Numbered from the stretch's first letter, positions 44,311 to 56,900 are shown. The stretch: 64,000 nt of DNA from Ctenosaura bakeri (GCA_948474755.1 CAOLHI010000420.1:372001-436000); one strand, 5' to 3'. The notes: a model not told the origin generated them from the letters alone. Made by a program: numbers and translations.

Positions 44311-44840
44311 ATCCATACTATGACACTGTATGATAGACAATCAAGGTTAAGACGACAGAGCTTTTAATTTAGCCACAGAATCTTGTCTCATACTCTGGCA
44401 CTGTGGGAGAATTTCCCCATGGTTGTCTTTTCTTTCTCTCTCACACACATGTCAATTGTTCCTCATGATCCCCAAACATGTTCCATTCTAGTTCTATCCT
44501 TACAATTTATGGCTGATTTCTTCCTTAACTCTTGTGGCATGCATTCTGTATGGGTAGCTGCTGTACTGCACTGGTAATATCCATATCCAGAAGCTAACTG
44601 GGATAGGGTGATGATGGCAATGGTATTTCCCAGGTCCTTGGTAGTCCTTGGTGGTGTTGATGTTGGAAGATCCTGCCTTAGAAAGTGACCAAATCATCCC
44701 ATATAGTCTGTAGACACAGGTTTTACTGTTGCAATGTATGACAGGACAACACAGGAGCACATTCTGTGGTGCGGCACTAACACAAAAACAACCCCTTTGC
44801 AAGCGTGCATACTTCTATGTGAAGAGTGGAAATCGGACAA

Positions 44841-44932
44841 CCTTCCAAATGTTGTTGGACTACAACTTCTAGCAGCCCCAGCCAGCATAGTCAAATGGTG
44901 AAAAATTACAGTCCAATAATATCTGAGGGGTC
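44841..44932. mobile_element. 'actacaactccca' palindromic MITE
   Basis: aaatgttgttggactacaac on the left is mirrored by attacagtccaataatatct on the right around agcagccccagccagcatag. It is a short, typical member of the family. Confidence 0.65.
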
Positions 44933-45401
44933 ATATTATCCCCACCCTTATTCTGCACTAGCATAAAGGGGTTCACAATGTATGAAAGATAGTGAATTTC
45001 TTTAAAATAAAATTTAGAAGGCTACTGTACTCAATAGCTGTGGGAGTAGGGGAGACCAAATGAGGGTGTTGCTCCCCCAAATAAGAAGTATGCCACCCAA
45101 AGAAATTTTTGCTTCAGTCCCTAAATTTTTAGAATAGCAGGAATAAACTGACAATACTGTTAACTGAAAAAAACTGTTAAAATATTAAACACTTTAAGTA
45201 AAGACTGGGAATATTTGAGAAATAATCTGAAAAAAATGGGGAAATAGATCTGTACTAAGTATTTATGTGTAATATTTTTATGTGTAATAAGATTTAAGGT
45301 AATAATTAGAAAATATACACAAGAGAAACTTTTCTCTCTGTTCTAAATTGTAATTTTATCTATCTCATCTAGATTAATAACTCAAATTGACTTTGAATGT
45401 A

Positions 45402-45803
45402 CAATCAGCCCTACACATTTGCGGGTTTCACTTTTGCAGATTTGATTATTCACAGATTATTTGCTGTCATCTCTGCTGCTTCCCTATGCCATTTTTAATA
45501 GGGACTGCAAGCCTCGTGAGACTGAGAAACTGCAAACAACTGCAAACAAGACCTGTAAGTCCCTATTAAAAATGGTGTGGGGCAGCATTGGAGGTGACAG
45601 TCAGCCCTACCACTTCTGCCTTGTGAAGAAACCCTAGTGTTTCAAAGGAATCCATGGTGGGTTGAATATGGTGATCATACTTTTTTGTGTGTTAAATATG
45701 ATTTAGATTTAATATAAATAAATTTATTTAAAAATTAAATATGGGAGGGCCTAGAGTTAGTTATTCATGGCCCCTAACCCTAGTGAATGTGGAGTAATGA
45801 CTG
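45402..45803. mobile_element. CAGTCAGCC-family mariner-like element, uninterrupted
   Basis: The ends caatcagccctacacatttg and gaatgtggagtaatgactg are flanked by TA (45400-45401 and 45804-45805). It is the empty-site counterpart of the copy at 36322. Confidence 0.8.
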
Positions 45804-46628
45804 TAATATGATGTATTGCATCCTTTTTTCTTCATATAGTTTTCTTTCTTTATTAAGGTAAAGAATTTTGTTCTATTTTCTATTATAATATACATATAAA
45901 AATTTGGTCTAAAGAAATCAATCAAATTAAAAAATCAGTTGAGCATTTAGAAATATAGTTTAGGCATCCAAAGAAAAGATGATGAGAACACAGCAAATAT
46001 AAAAAATCTATCTGTGAACAATTTTCAGTTTCTCACTCTCTGAAATGCTAGAAAATTTCATGGAAGAGAATTTATCCCCACACCCGGCCCATAACAACAT
46101 ACCATATCCACTCCTGCCCCATTGATGCCTCCCATTCATTCTTGGTAACCTTTTCAGCAGAGATGACCCAAGAATTTTGTTACTTGAGGCACAGCAACAA
46201 ATAGCAACCCCTACTCACCAATCCAAAGCCCAAACCCATGGTACCCAAAGCCCAGATCATTATTTTGACAAATTGTGCTGCAGATGACACATCTACCTGT
46301 GCAAGTCCATATAAAAAGTGTCATAAGAACAAATTATGGAAAAAATACCACAATGGCAAATTAAAAGTCTTAACATTTGCTGCCCTTTCATGACACTCTT
46401 GTACCTGCTTCCTAGGTCCCATGATAGGGCCAGTCCTGCATTTCTGTATTATATGGAAGAATTTAACAACAGCAGTGTAATCTGGTGCTGATATACAGTC
46501 TTGCTGTGCCAGTACAATATCTATAAGAAGGCTTATTAAATTTACACTGTAGTCCAAGGGACCGTAATCTGCCAATTCTGTGAGTCCTTTGTCCCATCAA
46601 AAGCAATTATACTGATTCATGATTTTGT

Positions 46629-46868
46629 GTATGTTTTTTCTGTGAGACTTCAAGTTGCCTGTTGACTTATGGTGACTCCATGAATTTCATAGGGTTTTCT
46701 TAGACACAGAATACTTAGAAATGGTTTTGGCAGTTCCTTCCTCTGAAATATAGCCTACAGCACCTGATATTTGTTGGTGGTCTCCCATCCAAGTATCAAA
46801 CAGAGCTGACCCTGCTTAGCTGTTAAGATCAGATGGGATCTGTGCCTTTAGGGTTATGGTTTTAGGCC
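46629..46868 (-). mobile_element. 5S rRNA-derived SINE, antisense, near full length
   Basis: The antisense tail gacttcaagttgcctgttga leads to ggtctcccatccaagtatca, then gctgaccctgcttagctg, then aagatcagatgggatctgt, the complement of the 5S rRNA core. The end is ttaggcc. Confidence 0.8.
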
Positions 46869-47344
46869 AATGGTTCATGGTTACCAATGGTAGAAAGACC
46901 TCCCTCTGGAAATGTTGTCTTACCTAGCTGGGTAGGGCTTCTTCTTTGTTTCTTTTCATCCCACATGGCAGTGTTTCTCTACTGTATCTTATTAGTGTTT
47001 GGAGGCAGAGGGTATCTGTTCAGTATGTAAGATCTTGAACATATTTTTGATAGTGTTTTATTTCACAGTGAAAAAAGTTGTACAGATGTGAAGTCAGGTT
47101 TTTCTGAAACTGGAAAAGCATTGGTTTTTTACTACACCACACTTGATAAACAACTCTGCATGTGGTTTAGATTGATCACAGCCCTTGAGAGATAACTGCT
47201 GGTTCTGAGTTCAGCTGCAGCCTAGAGCAATTCACTATTGAGAATAGACCTCTACCCTAAATAGTACCAACCCTCAATGTTTGGTCTCTCTTATGTTTGG
47301 ACAGTTCTTTGAAGAAGAACATGAATATGAGTACATACATATTA

Positions 47345-47526
47345 GGGTTGCCAGAGTGAAAACTGGAAAGGGCTCCTGTACCTTTATTGGCTTTGTAGTA
47401 GAGGGAATTTCAACAGGTGTTGCTTGTTACCTGGCTATGTGACAAACAAAACCTGTGGAAATTCCATCCTTTATATACATATTAAAGGTATAGGAGTTAT
47501 CTCTGTTTTTTTCAAATCTGGCAACC
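47345..47526. mobile_element. Palindromic MITE with GGTTGCCAGA ends
   Basis: gggttgccagagtgaaaac is mirrored by ttcaaatctggcaacc. Inner arms gggctcctgtacctttatt and aaaggtataggagtt pair. TTA lies on both sides (47342-47344 and 47527-47529). Confidence 0.7.
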
Positions 47527-47636
47527 TTAAATTGCATATATGTTTTTCAAAAAACTGACCAAGCAGGAGAGAGAGGTATGTGAGAGAGACTGTGTGTTTT
47601 CCTCAATTGTTTGAGGAAGAATATCAGTTTATAACT

Positions 47637-47651
47637 ATATACATACATACA

Positions 47652-47682
<31 letters not shown>

Positions 47683-47683
47683 G
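47637..47683. repeat. (ATAC)n microsatellite
   Basis: About eleven tandem catacata-phase tetranucleotides without interruption. Confidence 0.95.
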
Positions 47684-47777
47684 TCTCTACTTATGTATCA
47701 GAGCTTGGAAGCAATGAATTAAAAGTAACATGTACCTGTAAAGAATTACTCTTGTGGGGCACTGAAGATGTAACTAA

Positions 47778-48192
47778 GGCCCTTTCTGCAGCCAGCTCCC
47801 AACCTGCAGTGGTGATGGGATTGACAGGACCACAGTGATGGTTCTGCATGATGTTGTTGCGATCCCATCACTACCCGTTGCAATGGCAGAGTAAATCATT
47901 GACAGATTTTTCCTGTCAATGAACTGTGATTGCACAGTCCTCCCGCTGCCCTCCCACACTTACCTGCTGTGCAGAGGGTCAGGAAACGCAATGTCTGCGC
48001 TTCCTCCTGCAGTGCAGCCTGGGAAGGTGCCCGGCGGCACTGTGGAAGGAAGAGGTGGGGCCATCACACTTCCTCCATTCCAGCAGGCAGCTGTTGTGGA
48101 GGGGAGCACTTCTATCACCTTCCCCTTCTGGGCGAACCAACACCAGGATCCCCATGGAATGGATTTGCCAAAGATAAACTGTGGAAAGGGTC
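47778..48192. mobile_element. GC-rich Harbinger-like MITE, 415 bp
   Basis: The ends ggccctttctgcagcc and ctgtggaaagggtc are inverted. TAA lies at the left, and a diverged AAA at the right. The interior is GC-rich with open frames in three phases that have no recognisable protein. Confidence 0.7.
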
Positions 48193-49835
48193 AAAGTTTC
48201 ACATTTCAAAGGTAATACAATGAATGGAAGCAAAATTATTTGATTGGTGTAATGAATAACACTATCTGGCTGCTTTTAAAAGTTAGTTTTGGAGGGTAGT
48301 TTTAGAGGCATGTTGCCAAAAATATTATGAGTGCTTTGCTGTTGTCGGGTCAGTCCTACAGTATTTTCCCCCTTATACAGAGAGATAAAAAGCAAAGTGT
48401 AGCATATCGAGTAATTCAGTGAGTTACTTTCTTAACATCATGCTGAGTAACAACAGTGAATTACCTTTTAAAATACTAATGAACAATTACTTAAAAAAAA
48501 AACCTAACTTTCCATGTTCTGATAGATCAGTAGATTGATAGACTAAGATTACTGGATTTAGGGATGGTGCATTATTGATATATAATTCGTTCCTAAATTG
48601 ATGGAAATATCCTACCTGTGCTTCTCCTTGGTCTTACAGATTCTTTGGCTGTGTACTTAATTTTTTTCCACTGCCATATAGCCAAAGATTATGGACAGTT
48701 TACAACAAGTTAAATATAAGAATGGAAGCATAAAAGCATTAGATGCATAGTACTGCCTTTTAAAAACTGAAGTTTTAAGATGACCGCATGTTTAAATGGT
48801 TGAATTTAAACCATTTGGTGGAAAGGTGTTGCCTGGCAGCTAAAGGATAATTTGGCACCAGGCAGGTCTTCTTGGGAAGGGACAGAATCCATCCTCTTTC
48901 TTGTTGTGACATACTTCACCTTTGATTATGAGTGATGATCTTGTGACTATGTTTCCATCAAGGAGATGTTCTTCTAAGTACTTGATGGGCTCCAAAGTAT
49001 CTAGAGTTTTAAAGAGGATGTTTTTGGCCTGCAATTCCTACCAGCCCAAATTAGCATGCCTACAGCTGAGGAACCATAAGATCTGTCTTACCTCTGTTGG
49101 ACCAGGTTTTACTCAGTTTCTAAGGATGCCACCCAGTGGTCATTTGGAGTATCATCTCGTTTGAGTTCTAAACTTTCATATATATTTTTAAAGTAAGTTT
49201 CTAACCGCTATGGGAATGGAGATATGGAACATATGAAGGCACCATTCTCTGAAATAAGAAAGGAGAGAGAATGGTGTGAGTGGTGAAGAAGAAAGAGGCC
49301 TGTAAGCAAGAGCTTGCTGAGAGATAGTGGTGGCCCAAAATCACATGGTAAATTACGTGATCAAGCTGAGCTCTGAAATTAGATCTTCCTGTTCCAGATC
49401 CAGTACTTTAAGCATTATTCTATACTGGCTCTCACAGTTCATTTGTAGCTGTAAAAATGGCATGATGGTTGAAACATAGGAGAAGACGAAATGTAGCCAT
49501 TAATGTGGTAAATTTGCATAATTAGAATGAAAATTAGAGTAATTGCATAATTAGAATAATTTGCATAATATGCAAGTAAGATGCCCAGGTTTGAGGAAGG
49601 GGAATGTGATAACTCTAGAAATCATGGGAATTTCAATCTCAAACCTCTGGAAGGCCTATCTGCATCCTTCCCCACTAGAGAGCTGATCTGTGTTGAGGAG
49701 CAGGAAAGATAGCCAGTGAAGTTTTTTAACATTTTTCTAATGGAATCAGCAGAAGGCTTGATTTTGTTTTTTTGCTTCCTTGCTTGCTTCTTTCATTCTT
49801 TTGGAGATTCTCAGGCCTACCTACCCTTTTGAAAG
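48193..49835. other. Mostly unique intronic sequence
   Basis: No exon was recognised. A weak tRNA-SINE-like antisense head (tactggctctca) lies near 49430. Confidence 0.4.
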
Positions 49836-49898
49836 TGGAAATGGAGCCAGGGGATGGAAATTTCTTGGTGGAATTTCCATCCCCTGGCTCCATTTCCA
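49836..49898. repeat. Perfect 27-bp hairpin
   Basis: The left arm 49836-49862 (contains ggagccaggggatgg) pairs without mismatch with the right arm 49872-49898 (contains ccatcccctggctcc), around a 9-nt loop. There are no flanking repeat signatures. A perfect stem suggests either a recent inverted duplication or a young foldback element. Confidence 0.95.
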
Positions 49899-51221
49899 TT
49901 GTCTAACCTTATATATTCAGATAGTGACTCTTTAAAGAATGGCTGTTATTGTCTCACCAAATATTACATCCTATTTTGTGTGATATGCAAGATGTATTGG
50001 GTTGAATCCAGACTAATGTCGTAATTAATTTGTATCACTGATTTCAGTGGAACTTAAATGCAGTTAACAGACTCTGGATCAAATCCACTGGGTGTAAGCC
50101 AGGGAAGCATAAGCAGTCTTGAATAACATTAACATAAAGAAAACTGAAATTGTTAATCAGTGTGGTTTAGGCTGCAGTCCTATGCACACTTAAGCCCTAA
50201 TGAATGCTTGCATTTTTCTTCTGGGTAAAAATGCATACATTTGTATTGTAAATTCCATAGATGTTGTTGGAAGTTAACAATACTCAACGTGAAAAGCAGA
50301 AGAACGTATCCTAATAAAGTAAAATGTTTAACATTCACATTAGCTAAATTAACCAATTAACAGCATAGCAAACATCTATAATTAACTACCAATTAATTTT
50401 TATAGTTTGAAGAATGGCTGTAAATTTTAAAACAAGTGTCCTAAAATGTTACGATATATAAAACATCCTTTGAATTGTATATAATTATGACTTCATCTGT
50501 TCACTTGTGTGTCTCCATAAATGTGCATAATTTATTGTGTATACTAGTTGTTCATGCCACATTTGTATATAAGTGGGTTTCATATCAGAATAAAATTATA
50601 AAATAAATACGCAATTTGCCCTGCATGGAATACATACACCAAATCCAACATTAGTCCTGTCTAGATTAGACCTATAATACATAGATTACATCAAAGATTT
50701 TGCAATATTTGCAAATATTTGCAAATTTTGGTAAAAATTAACTTTTAAAAGCATCCTTTCCCCCATGATCTAGAGGTGTTGCTGTTGTTACTGTTGTGTC
50801 CTGTCAACTTCAATTTATGGTCATCCCAAGAATGAGAGACTTAGTCATCATCAATTACCCTTCTCAGATCTTGCAACTCATGACTGTAGCTTATTTACTC
50901 AATTCCGTCCACCTGTACACAGTGTTCCTCATTTTTTCCCTCTGGATTCAGCTTTACCAAGCATTGTTGTCTTTTCTGTTGAGACATGTTGACTCATAGT
51001 ATGTCAAAGTATGATGCCCAGTTTAGTCATTTTGGCTTCAGATGAGAGTTTACTTTTTATTTACTATCAGGCCCATTTATTGGTCTTTTTGGCACTTCAT
51101 GGTAACTGTAGAACTCTCTTCCAGCACCACATTTCAAATGAGTTGATTATCTTCTTGTCACAGAAAAAGATTTCCCCCCTCTGAAAATGTTTCAGCACAA
51201 ATTAATTTCCTGGGGAAAGCA
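49899..51221. other. Mostly unique intronic sequence
   Basis: An antisense SINE-tail remnant lies at about 50773-50890 (gttgtgtcctgtcaacttc). The rest is AT-rich and unrecognised. Confidence 0.4.
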
Positions 51222-54165
51222 TAGAATCAGAATCATAGAGTTGGAAGAGACCACAGGTGCCATCCAGTCCAATCCTTTGCTATGCAGGAACATACATCAA
51301 AGCACTCTCAACAGATGGCCATCTAGCCTCTGCTTAAAAACCTCCAAAGAAGGAGACTCTACCACACTCCATTGAGGCAGCATATTCCACTGCCAGACGG
51401 TTAGGAAGTTCTTCCTGAGGTTCAGGTGGAATCTCCTTTCCTGCAGCTTGAATCCATTGATCCTTGTCCTAGTCTCCAGAGCAGCAGAAAACAAGCCCAC
51501 TCCCTCCTCAACATGACAGCCCTTCAAATATTTAAACATGACTGTCAGGTCACCTCTTAATTTTCTCTTCTGCAGACTAAACGTACCCAGCTCCCTAAGC
51601 TGCTCCTCATAGGGCATGGCTTCCAGACCCTTCACGATTTTGGTTGCCCTCCTCTGGACACATTCCAGCTTGTCAATATCCTTCTTGAATTGAGATGCCC
51701 AGAACTGGACACAGTATTCCAGATGAGGTCTAATCAGTGCAGAATAAAGTGGTACCATTACCTCCCTTGATCTAGACACCATACTCCTATTGATGCAACC
51801 AAGAATCACATTGACTTTCTTGACTGCCGCATCACACTACTGACTCATGTTCAGCTTGTGATCTACCAAGACTCCTAGATCCCTTTCACACATACTGTTA
51901 TCCAGCCAGGTGTCCCCCATCCTATATTTGTGCATTCCATTTTTTCTGCCTAAGTGTAAGACCTTACATTTCTCTCTGTTGAATTCATTTTGTTAGCTTT
52001 GGCCCAGCTCTCCAATCTTTTAAGGTCGTTTTGAATTTTGATCCTGTCTTCTGGCGTATAACAACCCCTCCCAATTTGGTGTCATCTGCAAATTTGATCA
52101 GCATGCCCTCTATTCCATCATCCAAGTCATTGATGAAGATGTTGAATAGCAGTGGGTCCAGCACCCTACTTGTCACTTTTCTTCAGGAGAAAAAGCAGCC
52201 ATTGGTGAGCACCTTTTGGATTCAGTCTGTCAACCAATTACAAATCCACCTAAAAGTAGCACTGTCCAGCCCACATTTTGCTAGCTTCTTTACAAGAATG
52301 TCATGGGAACTTTGCTAAAGGCCTTACTGAAATCAAGATATGCTACATCCACAGTATTCCCTTCATCCATAAAGCTTGTAACTCTATCATAAAATGAGAT
52401 GAGATTAGTCTGGCATAACTTATTTTTGAGAAATCCATGTTGACTCTTAGCGATTATGGCATTGCTTTCTAAGTAGTTACAAACTGACTGTTTAATTATT
52501 TGCTCTAGGATTTTTCCTGGTATTGATGTCAGGCTGACCAGGCGATAAATATTTGGGTCCCCTTTTTTTCCCTTTTTGAAGATCTGGACAACATTTGCCC
52601 TTCTCCAGTTTGCTGGGACTTCTCTTGTTCTCTGAGGCCTTTCCCGCACCGGGCTATTAAAATGGTACAGAGTGACCTCCAACGGAGGTCTTCTGCACGG
52701 TAGAGTGGACTGGGGCGGACGACTTTTTGTAGTTCCATACCTCAGTCCACTCCGGAGCAACCAGAACTGGTCGTTCAGCGTGGTTTTTAAAAACCTCTTT
52801 TTAGAGGTTTTTAAAAAGCACGGAGCGCGCGTCTCCGTGTCACTCTGTTGCCGCACTCCAGTGCAGATTTGCAGGCGCGCGCAAGTGCATGCCTGCAGAT
52901 CTGCCGGGGCAGGTTTTAGGCTGGCGAGCTTCTCCGGTTGGTGGAGAGCCTCCACCAACTGGAAGCCGCCATTTTGGACGCCGGAGCAGTGCAGAGCGAC
53001 GAGCTCGCACTGCTCCTCATCCCGACGGACTCACCCGGACGAAGAAGAAAGCCAGTGAGTCCCGTTTTTGCCTGTTTATTTTCACACATGCGGAGAGTCC
53101 TCAAAGATTATTGCCAGTGGTTCTGAAATGACTTCTGCCGGTTCTTTTAATATCCTCAGATGTAATTCATCTGGCCCTGGAGACTTGAATTCATCTAGTG
53201 TAGCCAGATATTCCTGTACTACTTCTCTGCCTATTCTGTGCTGCTTTCCCCCCCCCCCCGGTGCCTTCCTCACCTGTTCCCCACCTCCCACGTTGAGTAC
53301 TTCTATCCTTTTGAAAGAAAACTGAGGCAAAGAAGGTGTTGAGCAGTTCTGCCTTTTCTCTTTCCCCTGTTAGTAATTAGTTATCTTCTCCACGCAGCAA
53401 GCCTATCATTTCCTTGTTTTTCCTTTTGCTGCGGGCATATTTAAAAAAGCTTTTTTTGTTGTTTTTAATGTCTCTGGCCAGCCTGAGTTCATTCTGTGCT
53501 TTAGCATTTCTGACCTTCTCCCTACATATCCTGGCTATTCGTTTGAATTCTTCCTTGATGATTTTGCCTTTATTCCATTTCCTGTACATGTTTCTTTTAA
53601 CGCTTAGCTAAGCTAAGAGTTCTTTCATCAACCATTCTGATTTCTTCAGACATTTTTCCTCCTTATTGGCACAGTTTTCAATTGTGCCTTCAGTATTTCA
53701 CTTTTAAGAAACTCCCAGCCGTCATGAACTTCTTTCTCTTTCAGTGTTCTTGACCACTGAGTTTCAGCCAGTAACTCCCTAAGTTTAGAGATATCAGCTT
53801 TTTTAAAGTCTGGAATGCGTGTCTGGCTACACTTGGCTTCTCCTTCCCACTGAATGACAAATTCCAATAGAGAATGGTCACTCCCCCTTAAGGATCCCAT
53901 CACTTCCACCTCATCAATAAGGTCATCCCTGTTGGTCAGGATCAGATCTAAAACAGTGGATCCCCTTGTCACCTCTTCCACCTTCTGGACCATGAAATTG
54001 TCAGCATGGCAAGTAAGGAACTTTTTGGACCTTGTGGTCTTGGCAGAGTTTGACTGCCAACATATATCAGGATAGTGGAAGTCTCCCATTACTACTGCAT
54101 CTCTCCTTTTTGAATGTGTGGTCATCTGCTCCAGGAAGGCATCATCTGAGTCCTCAAACTGTGCA
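51222..54165 (-). mobile_element. CR1 LINE, 5' truncated, with EN and RT remnants, antisense
   Basis: On the minus strand, from the right: an endonuclease C-terminal part (VVMGDFHYPDICWQ, STVLDLILTN, GSDHSLLEF) in a 159-residue frame at 54125-53646; a linker with SPGPDELH; and, after the MITE, an RT core with NVVQIFKKGKKGD, KSQHGF and DFSKAF. Next comes the catalytic FADDTKLGG at about 52090. The C-terminal 170-residue frame 51809-51297 has [10 protein letters not shown] and [11 protein letters not shown] blocks. It ends at the CR1 3' tail near 51222. Frameshifts, stops and a poly-C run at 53247-53259 break it, so it is not functional. Confidence 0.88.
52636..53100. mobile_element. GC-rich Harbinger-like MITE inserted in CR1, 465 bp
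   Basis: The ends ggcctttcccgcaccggg and acacatgcggagagtcc are inverted. TGA lies at the left (52633-52635) and TCA at the right (53101-53103). Removing it restores CR1 coding (minus ...LAIIFE / RTREVPANW...). The interior matches 29374-29850 inverted. A central foldback at 52784-52818 (taaaaacctct/agaggttttta) marks its middle. Confidence 0.85.
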
Positions 54166-54729
54166 TTTTCTTGGCAAGGTGTCTCAGTGTGTCAAGATAT
54201 CCTTTTATCATCAAGGATGGGAAAAGTTGTCCATAATCTTTCCATCACTAGTCTAGGGCCTAGGAGGGTCAGGGCAATTAGACACAACTAATGAGGCTAA
54301 CATTTCAGTCTCCATTAATGCAGTACACAAAGAAAGCAACAGTTTTAAATGCAAATTCCAACCAATTTAGCTTTTCAGTTCAAATGAACCAATGGATGTA
54401 CAGTTTCCCATTCTTCTCAACAGATGCAGTGGCACTGAGGCATATTTTAAGTCTCCCTGTTGCCATTTAAGAAGCAGTTGAATCCAGGCTCTGTTCCTGG
54501 AATCATGGCTTTTCTTACAGTGAGGAATGGTGAAGGTAGTATAATTAGGAAGCCTTGGATGTGGTTAATGAGGATTAGTGTGATTGCAAAAAGACAGGAA
54601 ATTCAAACAGTCTCTTAATAGGTGGCAATTTCATGCACATGTACTCCTGAGAGCTCTACTGGATCAAAACATCTGCCGGAGGAAAGTCCTTTACTTTGTT
54701 CAGAATCTTGCTTCTTACAGTGGCTAGTT

Positions 54730-55345
54730 TTGTTCTGCGAACTGGTATTCAGTAGCATACTGCCACAATACTGATGATGATAATGATAAAAATGTATTCC
54801 TACCCACCTCTCCCCAAAGCTTGAGGCAGGGTACACTATAAATTAAAATACAGCTAAAAATACATAAAACTATTTAAAATATACTAATTTAAAATTCATA
54901 GTTAAAAATTGACTGGGTAGGCCTGCTGGAAGAGTTAGGTCTTTTGAACTTTTCTTTTTTTAATTCAGAGAGTATGTTTTGCTGTTGAATCTCTTCCAGC
55001 AGGCCATTCCACAGTCTTGTGGAGGGAGATGCTGTAAAGGTCCTCTGGGTGACCGTTGCCAGTCTAGTTCTGGCTGGTTTATGTAAATGGCCCCCAGAGG
55101 ACCTGAATGTACGGGCAGATTGTATGGCAGGAGGTGATCTTATAGATAACTTGGACCCAAACCATGTAGGACTTTGAAGGTAATAACCAACACTTTGAAC
55201 TTTGCCTGAAAACTAATCGGCGGCCAGTGGGGTGATTTTAATATTGGTATGATATGCTCACTTCTCAATGTACCTATAATCAGTCTGGCTGCCATATTTT
55301 AGTCTAGTTGGAGTTTCCAAACTTGATACAAAAGATACCAAGAAC
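54730..55345. mobile_element. Unclassified, LINE-related interspersed repeat
   Basis: Blocks ctacccacctctccccaaag, then ggaagagttaggtctttt, then gcaggccattccacagtct, then tgtaggactttgaaggtaa and ggcggccagtggggtg recur widely in reptile genomes and probably derive from an L2/CR1-group LINE. I cannot name the family. Confidence 0.4.
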
Positions 55346-56094
55346 AATGACCTTAGAAAATGGAGGATCTATACAGCAGAAATAAGGAATGTTTGGCCCT
55401 TCATATACTCATAAATTATAGCTCTTAGGATTCCTGCTGATGGGAGCTGGAATTTGAGAACACTTGGAGAGCCGCAGGTGTCTCCTTCCCTACCACATAA
55501 CCATAATAGCTAATAGCCATTGGCAGAGACATCTTCCCAAAACTTGTTTAATCCTGAAGTCATCTCAACCAATTCTTCTCAGGCTATCTGATGTAGGGAA
55601 CCAGCAATTATATTTTCCAGGGTGCCACAGCTGCATGTTTTTGCCCATTAACTACAACTATTTATTTCCTAGAAACTCACCATGGACTGGCAGGTAGTAG
55701 CTTGAGGACCAGCACCAGTCCAGGGATTCCCACTTTGAGTAGCTTTGATCTAAGCTGTGAGCCGTCAGTTTGATTTGTGGCAGAGAACTGCACAAATGCA
55801 TCTATATGTTAATCGTCATACAGTGTGTAATAGATGATGCACTGTTGCGTGAAGTTTCCTCTGAGTAACTGTAAATAGCAGTCAGGCTATGTATGTGTGC
55901 GGTTGTAGATGCTCTAAAATATTATCTCCCCAGGCAGCGCCTGTCAAGGGAACTCTGTCCATTGCCCTTTAAGGTTGGTGACAGAAATCACATTGATTTA
56001 AATGGTGTAAGACTGCACTTCAAGACATACCATCTGGTTAAAAACCTCTTGAGATTTCGTTACTCCATCTTGTAGTGCAAGGATGGGAAACATG

Positions 56095-56170
56095 TGTCCC
56101 TCTAGCATGCCACGCTGGCTAAAACTTTGGAGAATAGCAGTCCTACAACATCTGGAGGGACCACACATTC
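56095..56170. mobile_element. Fragment of the 'actacaactccca' MITE family
   Basis: tgtccctctagcatgccacg on the left and agtcctacaacatctggagg on the right match the arms seen at 1772 and 44841. It is short and diverged. Confidence 0.45.
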
Positions 56171-56689
56171 CTCCCCCCTGGTGCACACAGCTGGTTGAAG
56201 GTGAGTTCTTTGATGTGTAGAATTTAACAAGGAGATTATGATATTTGCTTAATCAGAGGGAGTTCTTTCTCTGACTGACAAGTAGTGCAATGATCTGATG
56301 ATAATAGTTACAAAAGAAATCCAAATGTTTTTATTTGGCACTGTGCTTTGCTAAATGCCATGAAACTACACCATGCATGTACATCTGTACAGTGTTTCCA
56401 CTATTCCTGCCTGCTACAGCATCAGCAGCTGACATTAAGGTGTGTGGATTATAGAGGGTTTTAACAATAGACAGTGATTTATTAGTCAGAAATGAGTTCA
56501 AAGGCATTAGGTTTCACACCATTTCGCAGCTACAAACAACACATCGTTATAGTCCTGAATTGCCTCATTAAACATTAATGCTTCTTGAGTGATTCTCTCT
56601 TTTTCTGCATTATCCGCTTTCCATCAAGTTGTGATACTGTGGTTCAAAACCATTTTCTGAATTCATCATTTGAAAAGTTCAGCATGCAA

Positions 56690-56900
56690 CAGCCAGATGA
56701 TTGGTCAGTATCGGCTGCTTGAAAGGTTTTGATCCTGAAATGTCCTCATTGGCTTCCAGTTTTTTCCTGGTATACAACCGAAAGGGCTGCCTTGTGTATA
56801 AGGAGTTCAGGATTTGGATATCTGAAAGATTACCCATCACTTAAAACAGAGTGGGCATATGCAGGGGCTGAGAGGTCCAGTCTTACAATCCTGCTGCTTT
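56690..56900 (+). mobile_element. L2-type LINE fragment
   Basis: cattggcttccagttttttc, then tatctgaaagattacccatc and cagagtgggc follow the order of L2 ORF2 3' blocks. No open frame of useful length. Confidence 0.5.

Noticed and set aside
47919..48233. Four overlapping frames near 48 kb
   Set aside because: They lie in a GC-rich MITE (47778-48192) and have no domain.
51297..54125. Host genes for RT-like or nuclease-like proteins
   Set aside because: They are segments of one antisense CR1 with frameshifts, stops and a MITE insertion.
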